A DNA stretch of 64,000 nucleotides from Bacillota bacterium (GTDB taxonomy: Bacteria > Bacillota > Clostridia > Christensenellales > Aristaeellaceae). Position numbers and translations under genes: made by a program. The stretch lies in contig JAEYOV010000068.1 of assembly GCA_023411395.1 (NCBI GenBank), positions 62,001 through 126,000 of the forward strand. Reading direction: 5' to 3'. This document shows positions 1 through 9,372 of the stretch, piece after piece (within the stretch, counting starts at the first letter, position 1; every line of letters starts with the position of its first letter). The notes under the pieces are model-generated. The model did no database searches and was not told where the DNA came from. It worked only from the letters and a program-made list of their open reading frames with translations.

Positions 1-2357
1 AGGTCGATGTCGGAATTTTGAGCCGTTCCTGTTTTTGCGGCAATCTGGTTGGTGTACTTGAAATCCCTGAAGTACCTGGCCGCCGTACCGCTTTCGTCCA
101 CAACGCCCTTCATGCCGGCGCGGATATAGCGCAGGTATTGCTCCGCACCCTCAATGGTATTGACAAGGGTGGGTGTCCGCTGGCTGATGACTTCTCCCTC
201 CGGGGAAATGATGGAGTCCACCAGCATCAGGTTGTACACATTGCCGCCATTGGCGATGGCCGCCACATAGCGTGAAACCGCGGCGGGCGTCAGCACGGTG
301 ATGCCTTGGCCGATAGCGGACTGAATGGCGTAGCTGCCGCCCCACTTGATTTCATTGAGGTAGTTGAACGCGTCGCCGATAACAGCCTGCAAATAGACCA
401 TTTCCTGGGTCATGTTCAATTCTTCCATCAAAATGACGCGCATGTTGGCGATCCAGGTTTCGCCCTTCGGGCCCTGTTCGGTCATTATCGCCATGTCCAT
501 CATTCTTTTTGCGCACCTGTTCAGCCTTTCTTCATCATAGATGATCTTGCGGCTGGCTCCAAAATTGCGCAGATGCTTTTTCAGCGCGTTAAATACGAGG
601 ATAGGTTTTGACGTATCCTGATATGCTTCCCCCATCGCCCGGTCCGGATCGTACAGCGTCGTCTGCGTGCCGACCACGCTGCGGGCCTCACCCGGAAGGT
701 CAATCCCGGTTTTCGAGGTCAGGCCCAGCATAGAGGCATATTTGTACATCGCGTTGCCGTTTTCAAACAGGCGGCTGCCCAATTCATAGAAGAAGTAGTT
801 GCAGGAGTTTTGAATCCCCTCCACGATTGTCTGGTTTTGATGCTTGTGCCGCTCATTGGGAGCGATCCAGCATCTTGGTGCCTTGGACATATCCGATTCA
901 TATTTATCATAATAACCCAGGTCGCTGATTCTTGTATCGATCGTAAATCCGGTTTTTTCCCCTTCCATCAGAGCCGCCAGACCGGTAGCCATCTTAAAAA
1001 TGGAGCCGGGGGCGCCTCGCGCCTGGATGGCATAGTTCAGGAACAATCCCCTGGGGTCCGTCTGGATCTGCCTTGCCTCCGGCCCGCCTGCAACCAGCGC
1101 GTTCAGATCGTAGGTGGGATAGTTGGCCATCGCCAGCACACGGCCTTCCATGTTGATTACCATCAGAACGCCATGCTCTGCCAGGAGAATTGGGTATTTC
1201 TCCCAGTTCCGCTTGGCGAGGTCCTCTTTATTGTCTTCCTTCCACCTGTTATCCGCCATCTTCTGCTCTTGCTTGTTGCGGGTATTATTTACGTTGCTGG
1301 CAATGGCCCGCTCCGCCTGCTGCTGATAGCTGGCGATGAGCGTCAGCTTCACGTTGTTGCCGTCCTCCGGTTCGGTGGACGATTTCACCCGCGTAACCCT
1401 GCCCAGCCTATCCCGTTCCAGTTCCTTGTAGCCCTGGCGGAGCGAGGAATTCTGGGTCAGCCAATCTTCCATGGACGCTTCAATGCCGTCACGGCCAATA
1501 TAGTCATTGTATGAATAGCCCTTGGCTTTTAGCTCCTCAAATTTTTCCTTGGAGTAGATGGCGCCTGTGTAGCCGATGATCTGGGAAGCCAGCGTGGATC
1601 TGGGATACACCCTTTTTGTGCCTACCGCGATTTCCATGCCGGGCAGGACGATGGAACGGGTCTCCACCTCATAGACTGTCTCGTAGGCCACATCCTTGGC
1701 GATCACAATCGGCTGGGAGTTGAACAGGTTCATCTGCATTTCGGAATAGACGGACATGATTTTCAGCATCAGCGTTTCGTCCATATTTTCCGGAATCTGA
1801 TACCTGGCCTTCAATCCTTTCCGGGTGCCGGTGCCGTCGATACAGTCCGCCGCCGTCGGGTAGGAAGCCGCGGACAGGTAGTGGTTGCTTCTCCATTGCC
1901 TTTCACGCTCCGCAAGCACGGCATCCGATACGCCGCTTCCAAAGTTAAAGCGCCACTCGCCTGTTTCCGGATCGCGTTCCAGTACGGAGGATAGGGAAAG
2001 CGTACCGCCGTTTTTTTCAATGACGCCGATTGTCTGGGCAATCGCCTCGGTAAAGGCTTTGTAATCATCTGCAGAGTTTTGCGATCCGTCGCGGTAGAAG
2101 GTGACGTTGAAAATCGATTCATCCTGCGCCAGGATCACGGAATCGGCATCGGTGATCATGCCGCGGCTGCCCCGCAATGTCACTTCGGTGGTGCGCTTTT
2201 TTTCCGCCTGGCCGACATAGACATCGGCCCCGTAAAGCTGCAGGTCCAAAAGCCCCAAAAGCAGATAACCAAAGGCGATCAGGATAAAAAGTATGAAAAA
2301 AATGTACCGGCCGTTAGCCTGGGCAAAGGAATGTTCTTTTGCGGAACGGTTCGTCAA
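1..2357 (-). CDS. mrdA: Penicillin-binding protein 2, elongasome transpeptidase (3' end cut by window edge)
   Basis: Class B PBP that cross-links peptidoglycan during cell elongation, working with RodA and MreBCD. One N-terminal membrane segment lies near residues 13-33, followed by the dimerisation region and the transpeptidase domain. The active-site SIFK (SxxK) is near residue 452, SCN near 517 and KTGTA near 775. The C-terminus lies outside the window. I chose the TTG start at 2357 because AAAGGGGGA lies 6 bases before it; an ATG at 2375 overlaps the mreD stop but has no ribosome binding site. The protein exceeds 785 residues, longer than most PBP2 proteins, with extra sequence between the SCN and KTG boxes. 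It is last in the maf-mreBCD run. Confidence 0.95.
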   Translation of the reverse strand, partial: MTNRSAKEHSFAQANGRYIFFILFILIAFGYLLLGLLDLQLYGADVYVGQAEKKRTTEVTLRGSRGMITDADSVILAQDESIFNVTFYRDGSQNSADDYKAFTEAIAQTIGVIEKNGGTLSLSSVLERDPETGEWRFNFGSGVSDAVLAERERQWRSNHYLSAASYPTAADCIDGTGTRKGLKARYQIPENMDETLMLKIMSVYSEMQMNLFNSQPIVIAKDVAYETVYEVETRSIVLPGMEIAVGTKRVYPRSTLASQIIGYTGAIYSKEKFEELKAKGYSYNDYIGRDGIEASMEDWLTQNSSLRQGYKELERDRLGRVTRVKSSTEPEDGNNVKLTLIASYQQQAERAIASNVNNTRNKQEQKMADNRWKEDNKEDLAKRNWEKYPILLAEHGVLMVINMEGRVLAMANYPTYDLNALVAGGPEARQIQTDPRGLFLNYAIQARGAPGSIFKMATGLAALMEGEKTGFTIDTRISDLGYYDKYESDMSKAPRCWIAPNERHKHQNQTIVEGIQNSCNYFFYELGSRLFENGNAMYKYASMLGLTSKTGIDLPGEARSVVGTQTTLYDPDRAMGEAYQDTSKPILVFNALKKHLRNFGASRKIIYDEERLNRCAKRMMDMAIMTEQGPKGETWIANMRVILMEELNMTQEMVYLQAVIGDAFNYLNEIKWGGSYAIQSAIGQGITVLTPAAVSRYVAAIANGGNVYNLMLVDSIISPEGEVISQRTPTLVNTIEGAEQYLRYIRAGMKGVVDESGTAARYFRDFKYTNQIAAKTGTAQNSDID

Positions 2358-2371
2358 TTTGCTTCCCCCTT

Positions 2372-2932
2372 TCATCCGGCCGCCTGTACCCGGTTATGCT
2401 TGGCATACATGCCAAGCAGCCAGCGGGTGGGCAGCATGGTTAAGGCAGCAACAGCAGTGGTATAAATGATGGATCCGAAAGCACGCCCGAACTGGAGCCA
2501 TCCCAGATTCACACCATTCAGGTAAATGAACAAGAGATGAATCATCTCAAACCAGGTGATATCAAACAGAATGCAATACAATGTACGCAAGCGGGCATCC
2601 GTGTTTATGCCCGGCTTACCCTGGCTGCGCTCCTGCTCCAGCTTTCTTTCCGACTTATCTGCAAAAATCAGGCTCCCCAACTGGCTGATAGCGGGATAGG
2701 CAATCAAGTTCAGGTTGGGCAGTCCGCCTGTCATGACCTCCATCAGGATCCCAGCCACGCAGGCGATGCCAAATGTATAAAAGCTGCCATAGGCAACGGT
2801 TGCAATGGCGATCAGCGAAAACAGCAAATTCGGCGTGATGCTTCCAATGGCCAGGTATGGCATGATGGATACCTGGCAAAGGTACCCCAGCATCACCAAA
2901 AGTAACGAACGAAAAACCCTGCGCACGCTCAA
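2372..2932 (-). CDS. mreD: Rod shape-determining protein MreD
   Basis: Integral membrane partner of MreC in the elongasome, 186 residues. Five to six hydrophobic segments span the protein, with a charged loop near residues 90-112 (KSERKLEQERSQGK). MreD proteins are poorly conserved, so the call rests on length, hydrophobicity and its place between mreC and mrdA. The start codon overlaps the mreC stop by four bases (ATGA), indicating translational coupling. Confidence 0.92.
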   Translation of the reverse strand: MSVRRVFRSLLLVMLGYLCQVSIMPYLAIGSITPNLLFSLIAIATVAYGSFYTFGIACVAGILMEVMTGGLPNLNLIAYPAISQLGSLIFADKSERKLEQERSQGKPGINTDARLRTLYCILFDITWFEMIHLLFIYLNGVNLGWLQFGRAFGSIIYTTAVAALTMLPTRWLLGMYAKHNRVQAAG

Positions 2933-4173
2933 TCCCCCTCCACGGTCAGGTCATCCAGCGAGAAAGAGGGCGTAGGTGAAGGCGTAGGCGGATTGGTGGG
3001 CGGTGGGGTGGTTTCTTCAACTGGGCTGTCCGGCACCTGGTATTCCAGCCTGTTGTTATCCTGGGACGGTGTTTCCTCAGGCACAGGTGCAGGCGTTGGA
3101 GAAGGTGAAGGCTCAGGCGTGACATTGGGATCTACGGATGGCGTGGGCGAGCCAAAGTGAATGATGGTATCGCCTATTTGAAGATCCGGGTAAGGCCTTG
3201 GTGTATCCAAAGGAGTAAATCCGTTAACAAGGCTTGTGCTCTCACGCTTTTCAACCGCCTCGGCATCCGGCTTGTAGCGTAGCACGATTACATACTCAAT
3301 GTGTTTAAAATCCGCCTTTGGCTCCACCACAATGTACTGCTTGTTGGCATCCATCCGCCGCGTACTTTCCCGTACGGTGCCGATGGGAATCCCCTTGGGG
3401 AAGGCAATGCCCGCGTTGGTGTCACCTACACCGGAGGTGACCACGCTGTCTCCGGGCCGGGGCAGATTGTCGGGCAGATAATACATGCGGCACATTGGCT
3501 GACCGTCGATACCCAGCGTTCCCTGTATCATACCTTGATCCCGGGAGCTTTGAATCAGGCCTGGTATTTTGGCCTGGCTGTCGATAATGGTGCGAACCAG
3601 AGAGCGGTTTGCGGTGACATTATACGTATATCCCACCAGCGCCCCGGACATGGTGACAGCCATAAAGTCTTCAATGCCGTCATTGGAGCCCTTGTTGATG
3701 GTGAATACGGAGAAATAGTTGCCGGTGTCCCGGCCAATGACCATGCATGTGATGGGATTCATGGCCTCGTTGGCATCCTTCTCATCACCAAGGTTTTCAA
3801 AGGTGGCCAGCTTCGCCTCCAGCTCGTCCACCCGCATGGTCAGGTAATATAGCTGCTCATTCTCCGCCTTCACGCGGTTGAGCTCGTATTCCAGGTTGCT
3901 GCGCAGCTTCAAGGTGCGAAGATAACCCACCACCGCATTGGTAGCGGTAGAAAATATATTCTGGACCGGCGCCACCGTATCGGCCACCACCGTGCCAGGC
4001 ACCTGAAGCAATTGGTTTTCGGGGAAAAGGCTGGCAAAGACCATGATGCCGACGATCAAAAGCAAAAAGACGCAAACAAGCCAGGCCGCCACCTTGCGAA
4101 GCTTGGGGCGTTCCTTTTTTTCCGGCTGTATCTGTATGGGATTGTCTTGTGCTCTTGGCTTTCTGAATCTCAT
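2929..4173 (-). CDS. mreC: Rod shape-determining protein MreC
   Basis: Extracellular scaffold of the elongasome that links MreB, MreD and PBP2. A basic cytoplasmic tail (residues 1-29) precedes one membrane segment (about 30-50), a coiled coil (about 75-120) and the paired beta-barrel core. The last 80 or so residues are a Pro/Thr/Ser/Glu-rich low-complexity tail, so the protein (414 residues) is longer than typical MreC (about 280-340). The tail is probably an extended extracellular linker. The gene lies 23 bases after mreB and overlaps mreD by four bases. Confidence 0.95.
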   Translation of the reverse strand: MRFRKPRAQDNPIQIQPEKKERPKLRKVAAWLVCVFLLLIVGIMVFASLFPENQLLQVPGTVVADTVAPVQNIFSTATNAVVGYLRTLKLRSNLEYELNRVKAENEQLYYLTMRVDELEAKLATFENLGDEKDANEAMNPITCMVIGRDTGNYFSVFTINKGSNDGIEDFMAVTMSGALVGYTYNVTANRSLVRTIIDSQAKIPGLIQSSRDQGMIQGTLGIDGQPMCRMYYLPDNLPRPGDSVVTSGVGDTNAGIAFPKGIPIGTVRESTRRMDANKQYIVVEPKADFKHIEYVIVLRYKPDAEAVEKRESTSLVNGFTPLDTPRPYPDLQIGDTIIHFGSPTPSVDPNVTPEPSPSPTPAPVPEETPSQDNNRLEYQVPDSPVEETTPPPTNPPTPSPTPSFSLDDLTVEGD

Positions 4174-4196
4174 GGTTTACAATTGCCTCTCCTTAA

Positions 4197-5222
4197 TCAA
4201 TGGTGCAGGAAGCCGCTCTTGCCAATCCTGTGCAGGATCTCGATATTTTCGGCCAGATAGCCGATACCCATGGCGGCGCAATCCATAGGTTCTTTGGCCA
4301 ACAGAACGGGAATACCCAGTTCGGAGGCGATATATTGGTCTATGCCGAACAAAAGCGCACCGCCGCCGGTCATATGAATGCCGCTGCGCATCACATCCGC
4401 CGCAAGCTCCGGCGGTGTCCGCTCCAGCACCCACTTGATGGCAGAGAGTATGGCCAGACACGGCTCGCTCAGCGCTTCATAGACCTGGGCAGAAGAGATT
4501 TCCGTCGTTTGGGGCAGGCTGGTGATCAGGTCCCGGCCCCGTACCAACGCCCTTCTCGTCTCCTCCAGCGTAAGCGCCGCGCCCAGATCCATCTTCACTT
4601 CCTCGGCGGTCCTGTCGCCGATGAGCATGTTGAATTCCCGCTTGATGAAGTTGATGATGGCCTCATCCATTTTCACGCCGCCTACGCGGATGGAATGGGA
4701 AATCACCACACCGCCCAGGGAGATGACGGCGGCATCCGTCGTTCCCCCGCCGATATCCACCACCATGCTGCCCACCGGCTCATATACGGGCAGGCCGGAG
4801 CCGATGGCGGCCGCAAAAGGCTTTTCAATAATGTGCACCTGCCGCGCGCCGGCCACCTTGGCGGCCTCCGTTACGGCATGGCGCTCGATAGGCGAAATGC
4901 TGCAGGGCACGGTGATCAGCACACGCGGTTTTATCAGGTGGGATACGCCAATGGCCTCCCGGATGAAGTACTGGATCATGAGCTTTGTCATATCAAAATC
5001 GGAAATCACGCCTTCCCGCAAGGGATGGATATCCATGATCCCCCCGGTGGTGCGTCCCTTCATGATCCTGGCTTCTTCACCAATGGCCTTGACAACGCGC
5101 TTGTTGTCGCTTTCCACTACGACAATGGTAGGCTCACTTACCACGATGCCTTTTCCGCGAACGTACACTGAGGTATTCGATGTCCCCAAATCTATGCCAA
5201 TGTCAGGCGCTACAATGGCCAT
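4197..5222 (-). CDS. mreB: MreB/Mbl actin-like cell-shape protein
   Basis: Bacterial actin that forms membrane-associated filaments directing lateral wall synthesis, 341 residues. The phosphate-1 motif (DIGIDLGTSNT) is at residues 7-17, the phosphate-2 motif (VVDIGGGTTDA) near 155 and the adenosine motif (MTGGGALL) near 283. All are intact, so it should bind and hydrolyse ATP. Paralogues (MreB, Mbl, MreBH) cannot be separated from sequence alone; the position directly upstream of mreC favours MreB. The gene starts 2 bases after maf. Confidence 0.96.
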   Translation of the reverse strand: MAIVAPDIGIDLGTSNTSVYVRGKGIVVSEPTIVVVESDNKRVVKAIGEEARIMKGRTTGGIMDIHPLREGVISDFDMTKLMIQYFIREAIGVSHLIKPRVLITVPCSISPIERHAVTEAAKVAGARQVHIIEKPFAAAIGSGLPVYEPVGSMVVDIGGGTTDAAVISLGGVVISHSIRVGGVKMDEAIINFIKREFNMLIGDRTAEEVKMDLGAALTLEETRRALVRGRDLITSLPQTTEISSAQVYEALSEPCLAILSAIKWVLERTPPELAADVMRSGIHMTGGGALLFGIDQYIASELGIPVLLAKEPMDCAAMGIGYLAENIEILHRIGKSGFLHH

Positions 5223-5224
5223 GT

Positions 5225-5827
5225 CTACACATCCAATCTATAAAGTACGCTCACGCCGAAACCGGAAAGCATTTTTCTGACCAGCGTCATGGGCAGGCCG
5301 ACCACGTTGGAGGCACTCCCCCGTATCTCTTCCACAAACATGCCGCCCCGTCCCTGTATGGCGTAGGCGCCCGCTTTGTCCATGGGTTCCCCTGTCCGCA
5401 CATACATCCTCGCAAGAGGCTCGGTAAGTACCGAAAACCGGACACGGGTCCTGTCGAAGGCCACTTCTTTTCTGCCGCTCATACCATCGACGATGCAGAC
5501 GCCTGTATAAACATCATGCCAGCCGCCGCTGAGCGTTAGCAGCATGTGTTCTGCATCTTCAATGGAGGATGGCTTGCCCAGAACCCGGCCACCCCTTGCC
5601 ACCAAAGTATCGGCAGCCAGAATCAGCCGGCCCCTGTACAGGGATAACGCCGCTTCCGCCTTACGGTTGGCCAGCAGGCAAACGCGCTCCTGGGGAGCAC
5701 CTTCGCAATCTTCGTCCGTATCCAGGGAGACAGCTTCAAACGGCACGCCCATCAAGTCTAAAAGCTCCTTGCGCCGGGGCGAGCCGGAGGCCAGGACCAT
5801 AGGCACATCAAGCGGTTGCGGATGCAA
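5225..5827 (-). CDS. maf: Maf-type nucleoside triphosphate pyrophosphatase
   Basis: Hydrolyses non-canonical or modified NTPs such as dTTP, UTP or m7GTP to monophosphates. The signature ASGSPRRKELL near the N-terminus and the later SLDTDED and LAADTLVA blocks match the family. The TTG at 5827 is preferred because GGGAGGG lies just before it; an upstream in-frame TTG at 5842 would overlap that site, and the ATG at the PMVLAS segment is a third option. Maf often heads the mreBCD operon in Firmicutes. Confidence 0.93.
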   Translation of the reverse strand: MHPQPLDVPMVLASGSPRRKELLDLMGVPFEAVSLDTDEDCEGAPQERVCLLANRKAEAALSLYRGRLILAADTLVARGGRVLGKPSSIEDAEHMLLTLSGGWHDVYTGVCIVDGMSGRKEVAFDRTRVRFSVLTEPLARMYVRTGEPMDKAGAYAIQGRGGMFVEEIRGSASNVVGLPMTLVRKMLSGFGVSVLYRLDV

Positions 5828-5862
5828 ATGGCTCCCTCCCAAAGCGTAACGGCGTTCTAGCT

Positions 5863-5871
5863 ATTATAGCA
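5863..5871 (-). promoter_or_regulatory. Extended -10 promoter of maf-mreBCD-mrdA
   Basis: The minus strand reads TGCTATAAT, a perfect -10 with a TGn extension, 36 bases before the maf start. No good -35 is present at 17 bases, as is usual for extended -10 promoters. Confidence 0.6.
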
Positions 5872-5931
5872 TATTCTCTTATGCTTCGTACAGGCTTCCA
5901 CCCAAAAAGGCAATGAAACCCAGCGTATCGT

Positions 5932-5972
5932 AAAACCCCAATGCCGGAAATTCCTTGCCGCCATTGGGGTTT
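5932..5972 (-). terminator. Terminator after rnfB
   Basis: Inverted repeat with arms AAACCCCAATG and CATTGGGGTTT, followed on the minus strand by TTTT. It lies 28 bases after the rnfB stop and separates the Rnf operon from maf. Confidence 0.8.
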
Positions 5973-6000
5973 AAGCATTTGTAAAAAATGTATGAACCGC

Positions 6001-7068
6001 TCAGTTTGCGGTGCTTTCGGGTGGGACGGCCGCAACATACGGGGTGGTGCCCACTTTGGCAAACTCATCCCGCACATGTTCACGCACATGCAGCGTAATG
6101 CACTTTTTCGGGCACTTTGCAACGCATTCTCCGCAACCCGTACAGGCTTCGGTGATTTCATGGGGCTGCTTGCGCTCGCCGCTGATAGCCTCAAACTTGC
6201 ATGTCTTCTTACACAAGGTGCAGCCAATGCATTGGGATTTATCGATTTCAGCGATCATGCGGTTGTCAAAGTCGCCCCAGATGGCGGAGGTGGGACAGGT
6301 TTCAGCGCACATCATGCATCCCACGCACTTTTCCTTGTCAATCTGCGGAAGATGATCCTTCATGGTGATGGCGTCAAACTTGCATTCCCGGTAGCATATC
6401 TCGCAGCCGATGCAGCCGGCCTTGCAGTTGTCGGCTACCAGTTTCCCCTGTTCGGCGGCGCGGCACAAAAGCCGCACAGGCAGCTTTTCCGGTTGAAGCG
6501 CCAGCACATGCTTGGGGCACACATCTACACAAGCGCCGCAGCTTGTGCACTTTTTGGGATCGATCACGGCGATTTTGCGCTGTTCATCGATATGGATAGC
6601 GTCAAATTTGCAGGCCCGGACACAGGTGCCAAGGCCCAGGCACGCATAGTGGCAGGCCTTGTTGCCGTCGGATACCAGCGAGGCAGCTACGCAATCCTCA
6701 ATGCCCCTATAGTTGAACTTGCTCTTGCAGCGGTCCAGGCCGCCCTGGCAGATGACTTGGGCTACCTGGCGTTCTTTGTTTGCCGTATCTTCCTCCACAC
6801 CCATAATGGCTGCGATCTTTTTCACAAGCTCCGGCCCGCCCACAGGGCAGGCGTCTATCGGCGCCTTTCCGGAGGCAATCGCCTCAGCCAGCGCGTCACA
6901 GCCGGGATAGCCGCACCCGCCGCAGTTGGCGCCGGGAAGCGCCTCCCTAAGCGCATCGCGGAGCGGGTTGCCGGCAACGGCAAACACTTTGGATGTAATG
7001 GTTAAAACAATGCCGAATAAAAGACCCAAGCCGCCAAGCGTTATGGAGGCGGTCAAAATACCATTCAA
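6001..7068 (-). CDS. rnfB: Rnf complex subunit RnfB, multi-cluster ferredoxin
   Basis: Membrane-anchored iron-sulfur subunit that accepts electrons from ferredoxin in the Rnf complex. A membrane anchor (residues 5-27) is followed by the RnfB-type cluster with Cys49, Cys52, Cys57 and Cys74. Six further Cys-rich motifs follow, including CTSCGACVDVCP, CVGCMMCAETCP, CIGCTLCKKTC and CTGCGECVAKCP. The protein (355 residues) is the long clostridial form rather than the short proteobacterial RsxB. It is the last gene of the operon. Confidence 0.97.
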   Translation of the reverse strand: MNGILTASITLGGLGLLFGIVLTITSKVFAVAGNPLRDALREALPGANCGGCGYPGCDALAEAIASGKAPIDACPVGGPELVKKIAAIMGVEEDTANKERQVAQVICQGGLDRCKSKFNYRGIEDCVAASLVSDGNKACHYACLGLGTCVRACKFDAIHIDEQRKIAVIDPKKCTSCGACVDVCPKHVLALQPEKLPVRLLCRAAEQGKLVADNCKAGCIGCEICYRECKFDAITMKDHLPQIDKEKCVGCMMCAETCPTSAIWGDFDNRMIAEIDKSQCIGCTLCKKTCKFEAISGERKQPHEITEACTGCGECVAKCPKKCITLHVREHVRDEFAKVGTTPYVAAVPPESTAN

Positions 7069-7083
7069 AATATCTTCCCCTTT

Positions 7084-7659
7084 CTATTTGATGAGGCCCT
7101 TGAAGCCAAGGAAGGAAATCGCCATCAGGCCGGCTGTGATCAGCGCGCCGGGGAACCCTTCCATCCACTTGGGCATTTTGGATACTGCCAGCCGTTCGCG
7201 GATGGCTGCGAACAAGACGATCGCCAGCGTGAAGCCCAAGGCGGAGCCGGCGCCGTTGACAACAGATTCCATCAGGTTGTAGCTCTTGGTCATATTCAGG
7301 ACGGTTACGCCAAGCACCGCGCAGTTTGTGGTGATCAGCGGAAGGTACACACCCAATGCCTGATACAGGGAAAAGCTGAACTTTTTCAGCGCCATTTCCA
7401 CAACCTGAACCAGCACGCCGATAACAAGAATAAAGGCAATGGTGTACAGGTATTCCAGGTCAAAAGGAATCAGAAGAAACCGGTATATCAGGTAAGTAAT
7501 CAGGGAAGCCAGCGTCATGACGAAGGTCACAGCCATGCCCATTCCCAAGGCGGTCTCAAGCTTTTTGGATACGCCAAGGAAGGGGCAGATCCCCAGAAAC
7601 CGGGACATGACGAAGTTGTTGACCAGGATCGAGCCTACCAGTATCAGCAAATACTCCAT
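7084..7659 (-). CDS. rnfA: Rnf complex membrane subunit RnfA
   Basis: Polytopic subunit of the ferredoxin:NAD ion-translocating complex, homologous to RnfE and NqrE, 191 residues with about six membrane segments. The conserved N-terminal stretch [14 protein letters not shown] carries the half-membrane cysteine that, with the one in RnfE, holds an iron-sulfur centre. A second conserved block, TNCAVLG, is near residue 110. It overlaps the end of rnfE by one base. Confidence 0.97.
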   Translation of the reverse strand: MEYLLILVGSILVNNFVMSRFLGICPFLGVSKKLETALGMGMAVTFVMTLASLITYLIYRFLLIPFDLEYLYTIAFILVIGVLVQVVEMALKKFSFSLYQALGVYLPLITTNCAVLGVTVLNMTKSYNLMESVVNGAGSALGFTLAIVLFAAIRERLAVSKMPKWMEGFPGALITAGLMAISFLGFKGLIK

Positions 7660-8312
7660 TACGCATTCCCCTCTCCGGCAGCCGCTCTCGTCGCCTTGCG
7701 TTTCTCATAAACGCTGACAACAAGATTCACCAGTGCCAACAGTATGCCAAGCATGATAAACCCGCCGGGCGCCTCCCCTGCGATGGCCATGGGCTGAAAG
7801 GAGGCCGGCATGATCTGCATGCCAAAGAAAGTGCCTTTGCCGAGAATCTCCCGCAGGGAAGCCAGCAGTGTGATGGCCAGCGTAAAGCCAATGCCCATGC
7901 CCAAGCCGTCCAGCACGGAAGGCAGGGGCTTGTTTTTGAAGGCAAAGGCTTCCGCACGGGCAAATATGATGCAGTTGACCACGATCAGAGGGATAAAAAT
8001 CCCCAGCGTTTCATCCAGGCTTGGCAAAAATGCCTTGATGACCAATTGCACCATGGTCACAAAGGAGGCAATGACCACGATGAAGGAAGGAATGCGCACA
8101 TTTTCAGGAATGATCTTGCGCAAAAGCGAAATCACCAGGTTGGAGAAAACGAGTACCGACATGGTGGCCAGCCCCATGCTGATGCCGTTGGCGGCCATGG
8201 TGGTCACGGCCAATGTCGGACACATGCCCAGCACCAGGCGGAAAGCTGGGTTTTCCTTGACAATGCCGTTGGTGAAAGTATTCCTCAAACGGGCAAAGCT
8301 GTTGTCAGCCAT
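7659..8312 (-). CDS. rnfE: Rnf complex membrane subunit RnfE
   Basis: Polytopic RnfA homologue, 217 residues. Conserved blocks are [17 protein letters not shown] near the N-terminus, carrying the cluster cysteine, and [14 protein letters not shown] near residue 100. It overlaps the end of rnfD by 8 bases. The rnfG gene that normally sits between rnfD and rnfE is missing here. Confidence 0.97.
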   Translation of the reverse strand: MADNSFARLRNTFTNGIVKENPAFRLVLGMCPTLAVTTMAANGISMGLATMSVLVFSNLVISLLRKIIPENVRIPSFIVVIASFVTMVQLVIKAFLPSLDETLGIFIPLIVVNCIIFARAEAFAFKNKPLPSVLDGLGMGIGFTLAITLLASLREILGKGTFFGMQIMPASFQPMAIAGEAPGGFIMLGILLALVNLVVSVYEKRKATRAAAGEGNA

Positions 8313-9372
8313 GCTGCTTCACCTCCCCAAAGGATTTCGGGAACGTCAGCTTGTCGATCAGAGGTGTAGCCACATTCATGAACAGAATCGCGAAGGAACA
8401 CCCCTCGGGGTAAGCTGAGAAGGCGCGGATCACAAACAGCAGGATGCCGCAGCCGATGCCCATGATGATTTTTCCAAGGCTGGTCATGGGCGATGAGGCG
8501 TAGTCTGTCGCCATGAAGATAGCGCCCAGGAACAAGCTGCCCGACAACACCTGGAACAGGGAGTTTGTGAAAACAAGGTTCAGGGCTGTGGATGTTTCAC
8601 CATTGACGGCACTCAAATATTCCGGCATCCGCACGCCTTCCTTAATAAGATAGCACAGGAAGGCGGTGGCGATAAAGGTAACGGGAATGCGCCAGTCCAC
8701 CACGCGCCGCACGAGCAGATACAGGAAGCCCAGCAGCAGCGCAAGCTTGCTCGTTTCGCCCAATACGCCGGGCACCTGCCCGATGAACAGATTCCATAGC
8801 GTGACGCCGGATGAAGCGGCCAGCGTATTGGCGCTGGCGCCGGCCGTTTTCGCCATCATCAGCGGCGTGGCCCTGGATACGGTATCGACCACATCCGGCG
8901 CGAGACCTACCAGAAAACTCCCCGGTGTGGGCTCGGGATAACTGGTCATCAACGCCATCCAGGAAATGAACAGGATTGCCCGGCCTGCCAGAGCGGGGTT
9001 CATAAAATTCTGGCCAAGCCCGCCAAAAATCTGTTTGATCAGCACAATGGCCAGGATGGAGCCGATGGCGGCCATCCACCAGGGGGCGTTGGCGGGCAGG
9101 TTGAACGCCAGCAGGATGCCGGTGACCACGGCGCTCATATCCGATACGGTGACCGGCTGGCGGGACTTCTTTTGATAATATGCTTCTGCGGCCACGGCGC
9201 TTAAAACGGAAACGGCGATCAAAACCAGCGCCCGCAGCCCGAAGAACCAGACGGCAGCAATCCCGGCGGGGACCATGGCGATGCATACGTCCATCATCAC
9301 CCGCCTGGTGGTGGCATTATCACGAAGATGCGGGGAGGAGGAAACGGACAGGTTCTTGAGCATAATCAGCAC
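8305..9372 (-). CDS. rnfD: Rnf complex membrane subunit RnfD (FMN carrier)
   Basis: Integral membrane flavoprotein of the Rnf complex, homologous to NqrB, 355 residues with 9-10 membrane segments. The sequence DTVSRATPL fits the flavinylation motif, in which ApbE attaches FMN to the threonine through a phosphoester. RnfD should therefore still carry its covalent flavin although RnfG is absent from the operon. The gene overlaps both rnfC (7 bases) and rnfE (8 bases). Confidence 0.97.
   Translation of the reverse strand: MLIMLKNLSVSSSPHLRDNATTRRVMMDVCIAMVPAGIAAVWFFGLRALVLIAVSVLSAVAAEAYYQKKSRQPVTVSDMSAVVTGILLAFNLPANAPWWMAAIGSILAIVLIKQIFGGLGQNFMNPALAGRAILFISWMALMTSYPEPTPGSFLVGLAPDVVDTVSRATPLMMAKTAGASANTLAASSGVTLWNLFIGQVPGVLGETSKLALLLGFLYLLVRRVVDWRIPVTFIATAFLCYLIKEGVRMPEYLSAVNGETSTALNLVFTNSLFQVLSGSLFLGAIFMATDYASSPMTSLGKIIMGIGCGILLFVIRAFSAYPEGCSFAILFMNVATPLIDKLTFPKSFGEVKQHG

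Noticed and set aside
8305..8312. A hidden or frameshifted rnfG between rnfD and rnfE
   Set aside because: The two genes overlap by 8 bases and both are full length, so there is no sequence in which rnfG could lie.
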